A stretch of DNA of 32,187 nucleotides from Microcaldota archaeon (GTDB lineage: Archaea; Micrarchaeota; Micrarchaeia; Micrarchaeales; Micrarchaeaceae): assembly GCA_021828705.1 (NCBI GenBank), contig JAJZDG010000002.1, positions 1 through 32,187 on the forward strand, written 5' to 3'. The notes under the pieces were generated by a model. The model was not told the origin of the DNA and made no database searches. It worked only from the letters and a program-made list of their open reading frames with translations. Numbering within the stretch: the stretch's first letter is position 1; every line of letters begins with the position of its first letter. The translations under genes were made by a program, and so were the position numbers. This document shows, piece after piece, positions 1 through 7,476 of this stretch.

Positions 1-72
1 ACATATTTTTTATTCATATAATCATTCTAAGAAAATCAAGGAAAGACAAGAATTTAAATTTAGTTATAAAAG

Positions 73-179
73 TGCAGGGGGTGAGATTCGAACTCACGAA
101 GGTGCTAGACCACAGGATCTTAAGTCCTGCGCATTTTTCTGTGGCCCAAAGCAGCCAAACCAGACTTTGCTACCCCTGC
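73..179 (-). tRNA. tRNA-Leu(UAA), probably intron-containing
   Basis: On the minus strand the acceptor arms (173-179 and 74-80) pair over 7 bp and position 73 supplies an A discriminator. The T arm (81-97) has the TTCGAAT loop. The anticodon stem CAGGA/TCCTG encloses the loop CTTAAGA, so the anticodon is UAA at 122-120. A long variable arm with a GGT/ACC stem at 101-111 fits a class II leucine tRNA. The D stem GCA/TGC is at 151-170. About 20 extra nucleotides sit between the D stem and the anticodon stem, giving 107 nt instead of about 87. I read these as an intron. Identity is firm; intron boundaries are not. Confidence 0.93.
131..150 (-). other. Probable tRNA-Leu intron between D arm and anticodon arm
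   Basis: Removing these 20 nt joins the D stem to a base G26 and the five-pair anticodon stem and restores a normal-length class II tRNA. The ends are ambiguous by up to three bases because TGC occurs at both borders. Introns at positions other than 37/38 are known in some archaeal lineages and need a broad-specificity splicing endonuclease. I could not draw a convincing full bulge-helix-bulge, although CCACAG inside the intron can pair with CTGTGG spanning the anticodon stem and variable arm. Confidence 0.6.
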
Positions 180-210
180 AATTAAGTTATATTTATCAAC
201 AGAATCATAT

Positions 211-942
211 TTATGTATACATGTTTGGATCACTTTCCGGTATAACACCCTCACGTGTCTCCTTGCTCTTTTTAAGTAGTTCTTTTACCTTGTCTTCTAC
301 CATTTTGGCTTCTTTATCAAGTTCGATAACGTCTATATTCATATTAAGTAATTTATTTAAACTATTTATTGCTATTTCCGCATATCTTGGGTCTATTATC
401 TGTGGGTTTACTTGTACCAATATATTAATATCATCTATATTATCTATAGCTGCATTCATCATTATTACTGCGCTGACCCCTGCCGCAACGCCTTCACCTA
501 TTGGCTTTAATCCTAATTTTTGTATTTTTTCAGATAGCTCTTTTGTGGACGCTACTGCAAAAACATCAAAATTATTTGGATTTTGGGTAGGTATGCCACT
601 TATCGATATTATTTTTTTAATCTTTTTTTCTTTCAGGAAATTGTATATTGCATCAGATATTTCGTATATGGATTTTTCAGATGATGGTCCCGATTCCGCA
701 AAAAGCAATAAGAGACTATTTTTTTTTGAATAATAAAATCTTAATGGTGGCATTGGTGTATCTTTATGTATAGATACAAGTGGCGGGAAAAGATCGCTTT
801 TTATATATCCTACATATTCAAGCTGAAGTTTATTTACCATATAACTTATGCTCATAGGTCCTACGAGCCCAGTTCCTGGGAAGCCTTCTAAGAATGTGCA
901 TCCCTCTAATTCTATCTTTTTAAATAATTTTATTTCGATCAT
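211..942 (-). CDS. PAC2-family protein (proteasome assembly chaperone-like)
   Basis: This 243-residue protein belongs to the PAC2 / archaeal PbaA-PbaB family. Family features are the early EGFPGTGLVGP stretch near residues 18-28, the ISYMV segment after it, and the ISISGIPTQN segment near the middle. Eukaryotic PAC2 helps assemble the proteasome; archaeal members form oligomers that bind proteasome activators or assembly intermediates, and the exact role here is unknown. I chose the ATG at 942 over a TTG one codon upstream. The gene reads toward tRNA-Leu, 31 nt downstream on the same strand. The C-terminus is charged and lysine-rich. Family confidence is high, specific partner unknown. Confidence 0.88.
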   Translation of the reverse strand: MIEIKLFKKIELEGCTFLEGFPGTGLVGPMSISYMVNKLQLEYVGYIKSDLFPPLVSIHKDTPMPPLRFYYSKKNSLLLLFAESGPSSEKSIYEISDAIYNFLKEKKIKKIISISGIPTQNPNNFDVFAVASTKELSEKIQKLGLKPIGEGVAAGVSAVIMMNAAIDNIDDINILVQVNPQIIDPRYAEIAINSLNKLLNMNIDVIELDKEAKMVEDKVKELLKKSKETREGVIPESDPNMYT

Positions 943-1055
943 CAAATCATATTTATTATTTAGGGAAGATATAAAAGATTATATAAAAAAGACGAAAAAA
1001 GCCAAAAAATGCGCTAAATTTACGTAAAAAACCTATTTTCCTCTGTAAATCGACG

Positions 1056-1098
1056 ATAAATATTTAAATCTATCTAGTTTATTCTTATTAGTGATCTA
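1056..1098 (+). promoter_or_regulatory. TATA box and Shine-Dalgarno of the small two-repeat protein gene
   Basis: A strong archaeal TATA-like element, ATAAATATTTAAAT, lies at 1056-1069, about 30-40 nt before the ATG at 1099. GTGATC at 1091-1096 matches the archaeal Shine-Dalgarno GGTGAT register. Together they support a short-leader transcript for an otherwise unrecognised small gene. Confidence 0.65.
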
Positions 1099-1323
1099 AT
1101 GGCAGAAAAGATAGGAAGCGAATCAATAGAGAGAGAAGATGGGTACCTATACTTCTTGGGAAAGGACGGGTTTGTATGGAGAACTCCGATGAAATCTAAT
1201 ACAAGAGGAAGAAAATCGAAAGTGGGTTCCGAAAAGATCAAGAGGGAACAGGGCTATCTCTATTTTATTGATAAGAAAGGATATGTTGCAAGAGCAAAGA
1301 TGAATAGAAAGGGAAGAAGGTAA
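1099..1323 (+). CDS. Small basic protein with two tandem repeats
   Basis: A 74-residue protein built from two copies of one unit. Residues 4-31 and 41-68 share the pattern K-[IV]-G-S-E-x-I-x-R-E-x-G-Y-L-Y-F, then K-x-G-[FY]-V and a closing M. A basic linker (RGRKSK) lies between them and the protein ends in RKGRR. The high lysine and arginine content suggests contact with nucleic acid or the ribosome, but that is inference. A clear TATA box and Shine-Dalgarno precede it, so I take it as real despite its size. It stands alone between oppositely oriented genes. I do not recognise a named family. The aromatic YLYF core could form a small beta-structured domain, one per repeat. Confidence 0.8.
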   Translation: MAEKIGSESIEREDGYLYFLGKDGFVWRTPMKSNTRGRKSKVGSEKIKREQGYLYFIDKKGYVARAKMNRKGRR

Positions 1324-1332
1324 TCTTCTTAC

Positions 1333-1740
1333 CTATTTTTTTATTTTAATTTTTGCTCCTTTTTTTATTCCATTATTTTTTATAAATCCGGCGCTTAATT
1401 CTATAATATATTTATCTGGACTTTTTGGTATATAGGTTTTGCAGTTAAACATTGAGGTGCACGGCGTTGCATTTTCACAAAAATCTACAATTTTAAAGTT
1501 ATTGTCGATCCACAATATATCTATATTGAAATGCATGTTGAGCATCCATATGCTATGGTAATCGCTTCTGTTGAATATGAAGAGCATACCTCCATTAGTA
1601 TTTAATGATTTTTTATACATAAGCCCTATCATTCTTTTTATAAAATTATCTGCGATAATCGCAGTAATCTCTTTTTTTCCTATGTAAATTTTGGCTTCAT
1701 TATAATGCATATGTTTTTGCAAGAATTTTAATAGTGGCAT
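1333..1740 (-). CDS. DUF192 family protein
   Basis: This 135-residue protein matches DUF192. Seen in the sequence are the early AKIYIGKKEITAIIAD strand pair, RMIGLMYKKSL (family pattern RxxGLMxRxxL), GGMLFIF, the aromatic and methionine run SIWMLNMHFNIDILWID, and the terminal ELSAGF helix start (family ExxAG). Many homologues are exported, but here there is only a short N-terminal extension and no clear signal peptide, so a cytoplasmic location is likely. It lies 9 nt downstream of the aldehyde dehydrogenase on the same strand and is probably co-transcribed with it. The biochemical function of the family is not established. Confidence 0.87.
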   Translation of the reverse strand: MPLLKFLQKHMHYNEAKIYIGKKEITAIIADNFIKRMIGLMYKKSLNTNGGMLFIFNRSDYHSIWMLNMHFNIDILWIDNNFKIVDFCENATPCTSMFNCKTYIPKSPDKYIIELSAGFIKNNGIKKGAKIKIKK

Positions 1741-1749
1741 TTATATACC

Positions 1750-3375
1750 TTATTTCGTTAATGATAAACTTTGCTCTCTCATAAACTGCTGCAAATAATA
1801 TTTGCTACCACTGCCCTTGCCTGTAAACCCACTTGCCTTCCAGCCTACGAATGTATGCAAGCCTACAACTGCTCCTGTTGTTGCGCTTGTTGCTCTGTTT
1901 ATGTAAACAACACCTGCAGCTATTTTGTTGGAGAACTCCTTTATTTCATTCTTATTTTTGGTATATAACCCTGCTGTAAGACCGTATTTGACATTGTTTG
2001 CCATTTCTATTGCTTTATTGAAATCATCGAACTCTATTATTGCAAGTATAGGTAAAAAGAGCTCATTATGTACCAGTTCATCATCATTTTTTAATTCTGC
2101 TACTACTGGTTCAACGTAATATCCATTTAATTGGGTTGATATTCTATTACCTCCATATAATAGTGATCCAGATCTCTTTATCTTATTTATCGATTCTACA
2201 TATCTAATATATGCATTTTCACTTATCAAAGGGCCAATATAATTGGTTTTTTTGAGCGGATCTCCTATATGAAATGTCCTTACCTTGTCTATTAATTTGC
2301 TTATAAAAATTTCCTTTATTGAAGAGTGTACATACACTCGTGATAACGCACTACATTTTTGCCCAGTATAACCAAATGCCGCACTTGAAATTCCGTCTAC
2401 TGCTTTTTCTATGTCTGCATGCTTTGACACTATCGCAGGATTTTTACCTCCCATTTCAACAACAAAATTTTTTTGCAGACCCAAATTAAGGCTTTTTTTA
2501 ATCATATTAATTCCTGTATCATATGAACCAGTAAACGCTATTCCTGAAACGTCCTTGTTTACTACTAATTCATCTCCCACCTCACTACCTGGGCCTGTGA
2601 TAAAATTAAATACGCCATCAGGCAATCCTGATTCTTTTAGCAGCTGGTATATTCTCAATCCTGTAAGCATTGTCATGTTATCTGTCGAAGATGGTTTGAA
2701 TACTACAGTATTGCCTGTAATCATTGCACCTATACTCATTCCAGAAGATATAGATATTGGGAAGTTAAATGGTGCTATAACTCCAAATACACCTACGGGC
2801 AATAACTTTATATTTACTATTTCAGATGCACCAGGTGCACCTTGAAATCCAGCATTAATTTTTATATTACTATTATCTGAAATATTTTTCCGTATATACC
2901 CCTTATTAGTTTCCACATCATTTGCATAATAATTGGCGAAATCTATTGCTTCGTCAACCTCTCCGATAGATTCATATCTAGATTTTCCATTCTCTAGACT
3001 TAGTAATGCTGCTAAGTCAAATTTATTTGTTGATAATAAAACTGCAAAATTTTTAAATATCTCAACACGTTTTTTATAATCAACTAAATGCCATTCATCA
3101 AATGCTTTTTTTGCAGCATCAATAGCCATTTTTGCATGTTCGCGTTTTCCACATTGGAAGCGGCCTATCATTATGTTTTTATCTATTGGTGAATATTCGG
3201 TTAATAAGCTATCTGAATTAATTGCCTTTCCTGATATATACATAGGGTATGTAGATCCAATATTCTTTTTAAGTCTTAAAATCGCATCATCAAATAATCT
3301 ATCAAATTCCACTTCATTATTGCTCTCCATAAATTTTTTATAAGTAAATTCATTTTTAAATTTTGAATAAGACAT
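1750..3375 (-). CDS. NAD(P)-dependent aldehyde dehydrogenase, P5C-dehydrogenase-like
   Basis: A 541-residue aldehyde dehydrogenase superfamily enzyme that oxidises an aldehyde to a carboxylate. The catalytic Cys341 sits in FGYTGQKCSALSR, the general base Glu307 in VVEMGGKNPAIV, and Asn204 in APFNFP. The nucleotide-binding stretch is FTGSYDTG near 281-288. The N-terminal layout and the C-terminal GAVVGLHTFVGWKASG segment followed by YYLQQFM resemble glutamate-gamma-semialdehyde (P5C) dehydrogenases of the RocA/PutA type, so proline or glutamate metabolism is the best guess. Substrate cannot be fixed from sequence. Length is typical. GTGAT lies just before the ATG. The neighbour is a DUF192 gene with no metabolic clue. 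Confidence 0.88.
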   Translation of the reverse strand: MSYSKFKNEFTYKKFMESNNEVEFDRLFDDAILRLKKNIGSTYPMYISGKAINSDSLLTEYSPIDKNIMIGRFQCGKREHAKMAIDAAKKAFDEWHLVDYKKRVEIFKNFAVLLSTNKFDLAALLSLENGKSRYESIGEVDEAIDFANYYANDVETNKGYIRKNISDNSNIKINAGFQGAPGASEIVNIKLLPVGVFGVIAPFNFPISISSGMSIGAMITGNTVVFKPSSTDNMTMLTGLRIYQLLKESGLPDGVFNFITGPGSEVGDELVVNKDVSGIAFTGSYDTGINMIKKSLNLGLQKNFVVEMGGKNPAIVSKHADIEKAVDGISSAAFGYTGQKCSALSRVYVHSSIKEIFISKLIDKVRTFHIGDPLKKTNYIGPLISENAYIRYVESINKIKRSGSLLYGGNRISTQLNGYYVEPVVAELKNDDELVHNELFLPILAIIEFDDFNKAIEMANNVKYGLTAGLYTKNKNEIKEFSNKIAAGVVYINRATSATTGAVVGLHTFVGWKASGFTGKGSGSKYYLQQFMREQSLSLTK

Positions 3376-3421
3376 ATTATCACATCAATATAGTATAATC
3401 ATAACACATCTTTTTATAAAT
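3373..3421 (-). promoter_or_regulatory. Promoter and ribosome-binding site of the aldehyde dehydrogenase gene
   Basis: On the minus strand, TTTATAAAAAG (3411-3421) is a good TATA box about 40 nt before the ATG. GTGAT at 3379-3383 is the likely Shine-Dalgarno. This start is back to back with the SUF promoter, which reads the other way. Confidence 0.5.
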
Positions 3422-3544
3422 GATTTTTAAATTCGATTTTCATAGTTTGCGGACAAATGACTAATTTAATATGTAATATGCTTGACATTAATTTAATTGT
3501 GATAAATAAAAATTATAATAAGCTTTAAAAAGGAGAATGTTCAG

Positions 3545-3563
3545 ATTATAACTGAGTTATAAT
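3545..3563. promoter_or_regulatory. 19-bp perfect palindrome upstream of the SUF operon
   Basis: ATTATAACTGAGTTATAAT is a perfect inverted repeat of 9 bp arms around one central base. It overlaps a second 12-bp palindrome, TTATAATTATAA, at 3557-3568. It ends about 10 bp upstream of the putative SUF TATA box, a place suited to an activator or to a repressor touching the BRE. The natural candidate ligand is the HTH protein encoded inside the operon. Binding is inference. Confidence 0.5.
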
Positions 3564-3573
3564 TATAATGTTT

Positions 3574-3614
3574 TTATTATAAATAATAGCTAATGTCTAC
3601 ATCGTGGTTTTATT
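3574..3614 (+). promoter_or_regulatory. SUF operon promoter (TATA box)
   Basis: TATTATAAATAA within 3574-3587 is the best TATA box before sufB, centred about 35 nt from its ATG. The expected transcript start is near 3606, giving a leader of about 10 nt. There is no strong Shine-Dalgarno (CGTGG at 3603-3607 only), which fits translation from a very short leader. Confidence 0.55.
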
Positions 3615-5033
3615 ATGTCTAATACAAAAGAGCAGTTCGTCGGTACAAACGAACAGGAGTATATGGAGAAATATGGTTTTAATGATAAAATTGATTATAA
3701 ATTTAAGAGTGATAAAGGGCTATCTGAAGATATAGTAAGAGAGATATCCAAAATAAAGAATGAACCTGAGTGGATGCTTGAGAAAAGGTTAAATGCTTAT
3801 AAAATATTTAAAAGTAAACCAATGCCTAAATGGGGTGCAGATCTTGAAGGTATAGATTTTGATGATATTTATTATTATATAAGGCCTACAGACAAGAAAT
3901 CTGATAGTTGGGATTCTGTTCCTGATGATATAAAAAAGACATTCGATAAACTTGGTATACCAGAAGCGGAGAGAAAATTTTTTGCAGGAGCGGAAGCACA
4001 GTATGACAGTGAAGTTGTATATCATAGTATAAAAGAGGATCTTAAAAAGCAGGGTGTAGTATTTACAGATACAGATACTGCAGTAAAGGAGTATCCGGAA
4101 CTAATGAAACGTTATTTTGGCACTGTTATACCTGATAATGATAATAAATTTTCTGCCTTAAATAGCGCAGTATGGTCCGGAGGCAGTTTCATATACATTC
4201 CAAAAAATGTCAAGCTTGCGATGCCCCTTCAGGCGTATTTTAGAATAAATGCTGAAAAGGCTGGCCAATTTGAGCGAACGCTTATAATAGCTGACGAAGG
4301 TGCTGATGTTACATATATAGAAGGATGTACTGCGCCAATATATGTAAGTTCTTCATTGCACTCGGCTGTAGTTGAACTTGTTGCTCATAAAAATGCACAT
4401 ATTCGCTATGTTACTATTCAGAATTGGTCAAAGAATGTATATAATTTAGTTACTCAACGCGCATTTGCGTATGAGAACGCATATGTTGAATGGATTGATG
4501 GTAATATAGGCAGCAAGGTAAACATGAAATATCCAAGTGTATACTTAAAAGAACGCGGCGCAAAGGGTGAAATATTATCCATAGCTGTTGCTGGAGAATC
4601 ACAGATACAAGATTCTGGAGGAAAAATTCTTCATCTCGCTCCAGATACAACCTCAAAAATAATATCCAAAAGCGTTTCAAAAGGTTCCGGGCTGACTACT
4701 TATCGTGGTCTTATATATGTCGGAAAGGATGCTGCAAATGTAAAGTCCGCTGTTCGCTGCGATGCGCTTTTGCTTGATGAAAATTCAAAGACTAACACAT
4801 ATCCATATATGGAAATGCATAGGGAGGATGCAAGTATAACCCATGAAGCTACAGTGGGAAAAGTCGGGGAGGATGAATTATTTTATTTGATGAGTAGGGG
4901 TCTTAGTGAAGAGGATGCACTAACAACAATAGTGCTTGGATTTATAGAGCCACTTGCAAAGGCACTACCTATGGAATATTCATTAGAATTAAAGCGATTA
5001 ATAAAGATAGATATGACCGATTCTGTAGGTTAA
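3615..5033 (+). CDS. sufB: Fe-S cluster assembly scaffold SufB
   Basis: A 472-residue SufB, the core scaffold of the SufBCD complex on which Fe-S clusters are built in the cytoplasm. Family landmarks are VWSGGSFIYIPKNVK, IEGCTAPIYVSSSLHSAVVEL, QNWSKNVYNLVTQRA, the GKDAANVKSAVRCDALLLD segment with the conserved cysteine, THEATVGKVGEDELFYLMSRGL, and a C-terminal LPMEYSLELKRLIKIDM. The ENSKTNTYPYMEM stretch is also typical. Length is normal for the family. It is the first gene of a sufB-sufD-HTH-sufC-sufS-sufU operon, preceded by a TATA box and a palindrome. Identification is secure. Confidence 0.97.
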   Translation: MSNTKEQFVGTNEQEYMEKYGFNDKIDYKFKSDKGLSEDIVREISKIKNEPEWMLEKRLNAYKIFKSKPMPKWGADLEGIDFDDIYYYIRPTDKKSDSWDSVPDDIKKTFDKLGIPEAERKFFAGAEAQYDSEVVYHSIKEDLKKQGVVFTDTDTAVKEYPELMKRYFGTVIPDNDNKFSALNSAVWSGGSFIYIPKNVKLAMPLQAYFRINAEKAGQFERTLIIADEGADVTYIEGCTAPIYVSSSLHSAVVELVAHKNAHIRYVTIQNWSKNVYNLVTQRAFAYENAYVEWIDGNIGSKVNMKYPSVYLKERGAKGEILSIAVAGESQIQDSGGKILHLAPDTTSKIISKSVSKGSGLTTYRGLIYVGKDAANVKSAVRCDALLLDENSKTNTYPYMEMHREDASITHEATVGKVGEDELFYLMSRGLSEEDALTTIVLGFIEPLAKALPMEYSLELKRLIKIDMTDSVG

Positions 5034-5045
5034 TTGGTGTTTTAA

Positions 5046-6338
5046 ATGAGTGAATATCAAACATTTGCAAATGAAGCGTTGGAATTATATAAATCACTTC
5101 CAGAGGAGACAAATTCAATATATAAGCGTAGACATATAGTTTTGGATTTAAGTTTATTAGATGAAAAATCTGAGTTAATTGATGATAAATCTGTAATAGA
5201 GCGTGTGTATACGGAATCAATTGCCCATTTGAATATACCCTTTGATATGATTATAGGAAGACATGGCGCAATAATTAAAGATAATCCCTATATAAAAATA
5301 ATAAATAAAAGCGATGAAGAGTTTTATAGTATACTAAAAAAATCAATGCATGATAAGCGTGAGGATAAATATGTTGCATTTACACACGCACATGTTGACC
5401 AAATAATAACAATAAATATACCTGAAGATACGGTAGCATCATTGAATCTATTATTTGTAAATGTTAATGAATCACTTCCAATAATTGTATATACTAAATT
5501 GGGAAAGGGTGCGAATCTTAAAATGTTGCAGCTATCTGTATCAAAATCAAAAAAGAATATATTTACATCAATAATAAATGAATTTGATGCGTTAGCATAT
5601 TCCAAGGCTGAAGTTAATGTAATATACCCACAAGATGAACGTGTAACAATAATTAATAATTCAAAAGCTGATGCAGGTATAAATGCAGATATTAAATTTA
5701 ATTACATATATATCGGAGGTAATGCTGTACGTTCGAGAAATTATATAAATGCTGTTGGAAATGGCAGTTCAATAAATGCAAATGAAATTATTTTTGGATC
5801 AAAATCACAGAAAATGGACATAAATACCTATATAATAAACACAGGGAGGGAAACTACTGCAAAGTTAGATTCAAAAGTTGCATTAATGCATGATTCTATA
5901 TGTTTTATAAAAGGGTTTGCTAAAATTGTAAATGGCGCAAAAGAATCGCGCTCTTTTGTTGAAGAAGGAGGTGTACTTATTGATAGAACCGCACGAATAG
6001 ATTCAATCCCATCTGTTTCAATAGATGAAAATGCAGTAAAAGCTACGCACTCATCAGCAACAGGACCTATAGATGATGAGTCATTATTTTATTTGACTTC
6101 AAGGGGTATAGATAAAGTTCGAGCACAGCAGCTAATTCTTTCTGGATTTTTCTCACCAGTCATAAGTAATATTTTTGATGATAATGTTAAATCTATAATA
6201 TCCTCAATGATAAATGACAAAATGAAAAATAATGGTAGATATGGCGTAATACCAAGGATTGATACTACTGATATTATATGGTTTAGCAAGCCGTCAGCTG
6301 ATCTGTTCGAGCGTCATTATAAATACAGGGGTAATTAG
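5046..6338 (+). CDS. sufD: Fe-S cluster assembly protein SufD
   Basis: A 430-residue SufB/SufD-family protein, placed as SufD because it follows a clear SufB and is more divergent. The C-terminal signature ATHSSATGPIDDESLFYLTSRGI, followed by QQLILSGFFSPVI, is diagnostic, as is the EEGGVLIDRTARIDSIPSV segment. SufD pairs with SufB to form the beta-helical scaffold to which SufC binds. It begins 12 nt after sufB, with GGTG seven bases before its ATG. Its stop codon directly abuts the start of the HTH gene, which strongly suggests a single transcript. Confidence 0.95.
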   Translation: MSEYQTFANEALELYKSLPEETNSIYKRRHIVLDLSLLDEKSELIDDKSVIERVYTESIAHLNIPFDMIIGRHGAIIKDNPYIKIINKSDEEFYSILKKSMHDKREDKYVAFTHAHVDQIITINIPEDTVASLNLLFVNVNESLPIIVYTKLGKGANLKMLQLSVSKSKKNIFTSIINEFDALAYSKAEVNVIYPQDERVTIINNSKADAGINADIKFNYIYIGGNAVRSRNYINAVGNGSSINANEIIFGSKSQKMDINTYIINTGRETTAKLDSKVALMHDSICFIKGFAKIVNGAKESRSFVEEGGVLIDRTARIDSIPSVSIDENAVKATHSSATGPIDDESLFYLTSRGIDKVRAQQLILSGFFSPVISNIFDDNVKSIISSMINDKMKNNGRYGVIPRIDTTDIIWFSKPSADLFERHYKYRGN

Positions 6339-6671
6339 ATGAATAGAATAATGACTGATTATGAACGTGTTGCGTATAAATTTATGCCAGCATTACGACA
6401 GTATACTGTCTACATATTGGTAAATGAAATGCATATGAATCAGAAGGAGGCGGCTATGGCAATGGGCGTAACACAGGCTGCAGTTAGCAAATATTTAAAT
6501 AACAAAAAAATATCAAAAGAGACACGCAGCATAATGTTAAATTTTGAGCGTTCCAATGTCTATGATTACGTCAAAAATATATTATCCAAAAGTGATATAA
6601 ATGCACAAAAATCAGTCTGCCATTTATGTCAATTATACCATAAATTTGATTGTAATATGATGGTAAGGTAA
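6339..6671 (+). CDS. XRE-type HTH protein with C-terminal Cys cluster, candidate SUF regulator
   Basis: A 110-residue protein with a helix-turn-helix near residues 20-55: NQKEAAMAMGVTQAAVSKYLNNKK. The C-terminus carries CHLCQLYHKFDC, a CX2CX7C cluster plus a nearby histidine, able in principle to hold an Fe-S cluster or zinc. The layout, N-terminal XRE-type HTH then a short cysteine tail, resembles archaeal predicted regulators of the COG2522 kind. The ATG abuts the sufD stop, so it is translated within the SUF operon. That position suggests it senses Fe-S status and controls the operon, as IscR and SufR do in bacteria with unrelated folds. The DNA-binding role is well supported; the ligand and target are inferred. 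A paralogous HTH without the cysteines lies at 22785-23099. Confidence 0.88.
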   Translation: MNRIMTDYERVAYKFMPALRQYTVYILVNEMHMNQKEAAMAMGVTQAAVSKYLNNKKISKETRSIMLNFERSNVYDYVKNILSKSDINAQKSVCHLCQLYHKFDCNMMVR

Positions 6672-6727
6672 TGTATGTAAATTAAGGCATTAAAACAATT
6701 AATTTATTAATATTTAAAGTGGTTTTT

Positions 6728-7465
6728 ATGAATATGTTATTAGAAATAAGAGATCTGCATGCAGAGATAGACGGCAAGGAGGTAATAAATGGGCTTAATC
6801 TAAAAATAAAGCAAGGAGAGCTTCATGTAATAATGGGTCCAAATGGATCAGGAAAAACAACACTTGCAAAAGCAATATTTGGCCATCCTGCTGTAACAAT
6901 AAAAAGCGGCGATATATTAGTTGACAACAAGAGTATACTAGATTTATCAACAGACCAGCGTGCGGCGCTTGGGCTATTTTTAGGTTTTCAGCATCCTGTT
7001 GAAATTGAGGGTGTTGGATTTATAAATTTCTTAAGAGCATCAAAAGAATCATTAAATAAAGGTACTGTGGACATGAAGAACATGATGGTAGAGATAAAAA
7101 AGAATGCAGAAGATCTTAAAATAGGTGAGGGCATAATAGGTAGGCCATTAAATAAAGGTTTTTCTGGAGGGGAGAAGAAAAAAGCAGAGATATTGCAAAT
7201 GGCAATACAGAAACCAAAGATTGCAATCCTCGATGAACCAGATTCTGGGCTAGATATAGATGCCATCCGTGTGGTTGCTACAAATATAAATAGAATAGTA
7301 AAAGAATCGAATTCAGGACTACTTGTAATAACACACTATAGCAGGATACTAGAGTATATGAAACCAGAGTTTGTGCATGTTATGGTTAAAGGAAAAATTG
7401 TAGAGGAAGGCAATAGTGATATGGTAAAAAAATTAGAAGAAAAAGGTTATGTAAACTTTGAATAA
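6728..7465 (+). CDS. sufC: Fe-S assembly ATPase SufC
   Basis: A 245-residue ABC-type ATPase. Walker A is GPNGSGKT (37-44). The Q-loop is FLGFQHPVEIEGVGF, typical of SufC. The signature is FSGGEKKKAEILQMA, and Walker B runs into the D-loop as IAILDEPDSGLDIDA. The switch histidine is in LLVITHYSRIL. SufC hydrolyses ATP to drive conformational change in SufB-SufD. I start at the ATG at 6728 rather than the GTG at 6719, because MNMLLEIRDL aligns better with the family. A 56-nt gap with an AT-rich TATA-like stretch (TTTATTAATATTTAAA, 6703-6718) separates it from the HTH gene and may give an internal promoter. Confidence 0.96.
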   Translation: MNMLLEIRDLHAEIDGKEVINGLNLKIKQGELHVIMGPNGSGKTTLAKAIFGHPAVTIKSGDILVDNKSILDLSTDQRAALGLFLGFQHPVEIEGVGFINFLRASKESLNKGTVDMKNMMVEIKKNAEDLKIGEGIIGRPLNKGFSGGEKKKAEILQMAIQKPKIAILDEPDSGLDIDAIRVVATNINRIVKESNSGLLVITHYSRILEYMKPEFVHVMVKGKIVEEGNSDMVKKLEEKGYVNFE

Positions 7466-7476
7466 ATGTGTATTTG

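Noticed and set aside
1-17. Possible start of a minus-strand gene (ATGAATAAAAAATATG) leaving the left edge, with a TATA-like stretch at 50-70.
   Set aside because: Only five codons are visible and none is informative; the AT-rich stretch may simply be the spacer after tRNA-Leu.
167-733. A 188-codon plus-strand frame rich in Ser, Ile and Phe opposite the PAC2 gene.
   Set aside because: It overlaps tRNA-Leu and is the antisense shadow of a clearly conserved protein.
6703-6718. ATTAATTTATTAAT-like symmetry upstream of sufC as an operator.
   Set aside because: Pure A/T symmetry is common at this composition and it overlaps a TATA-like stretch; no G/C anchor supports it.
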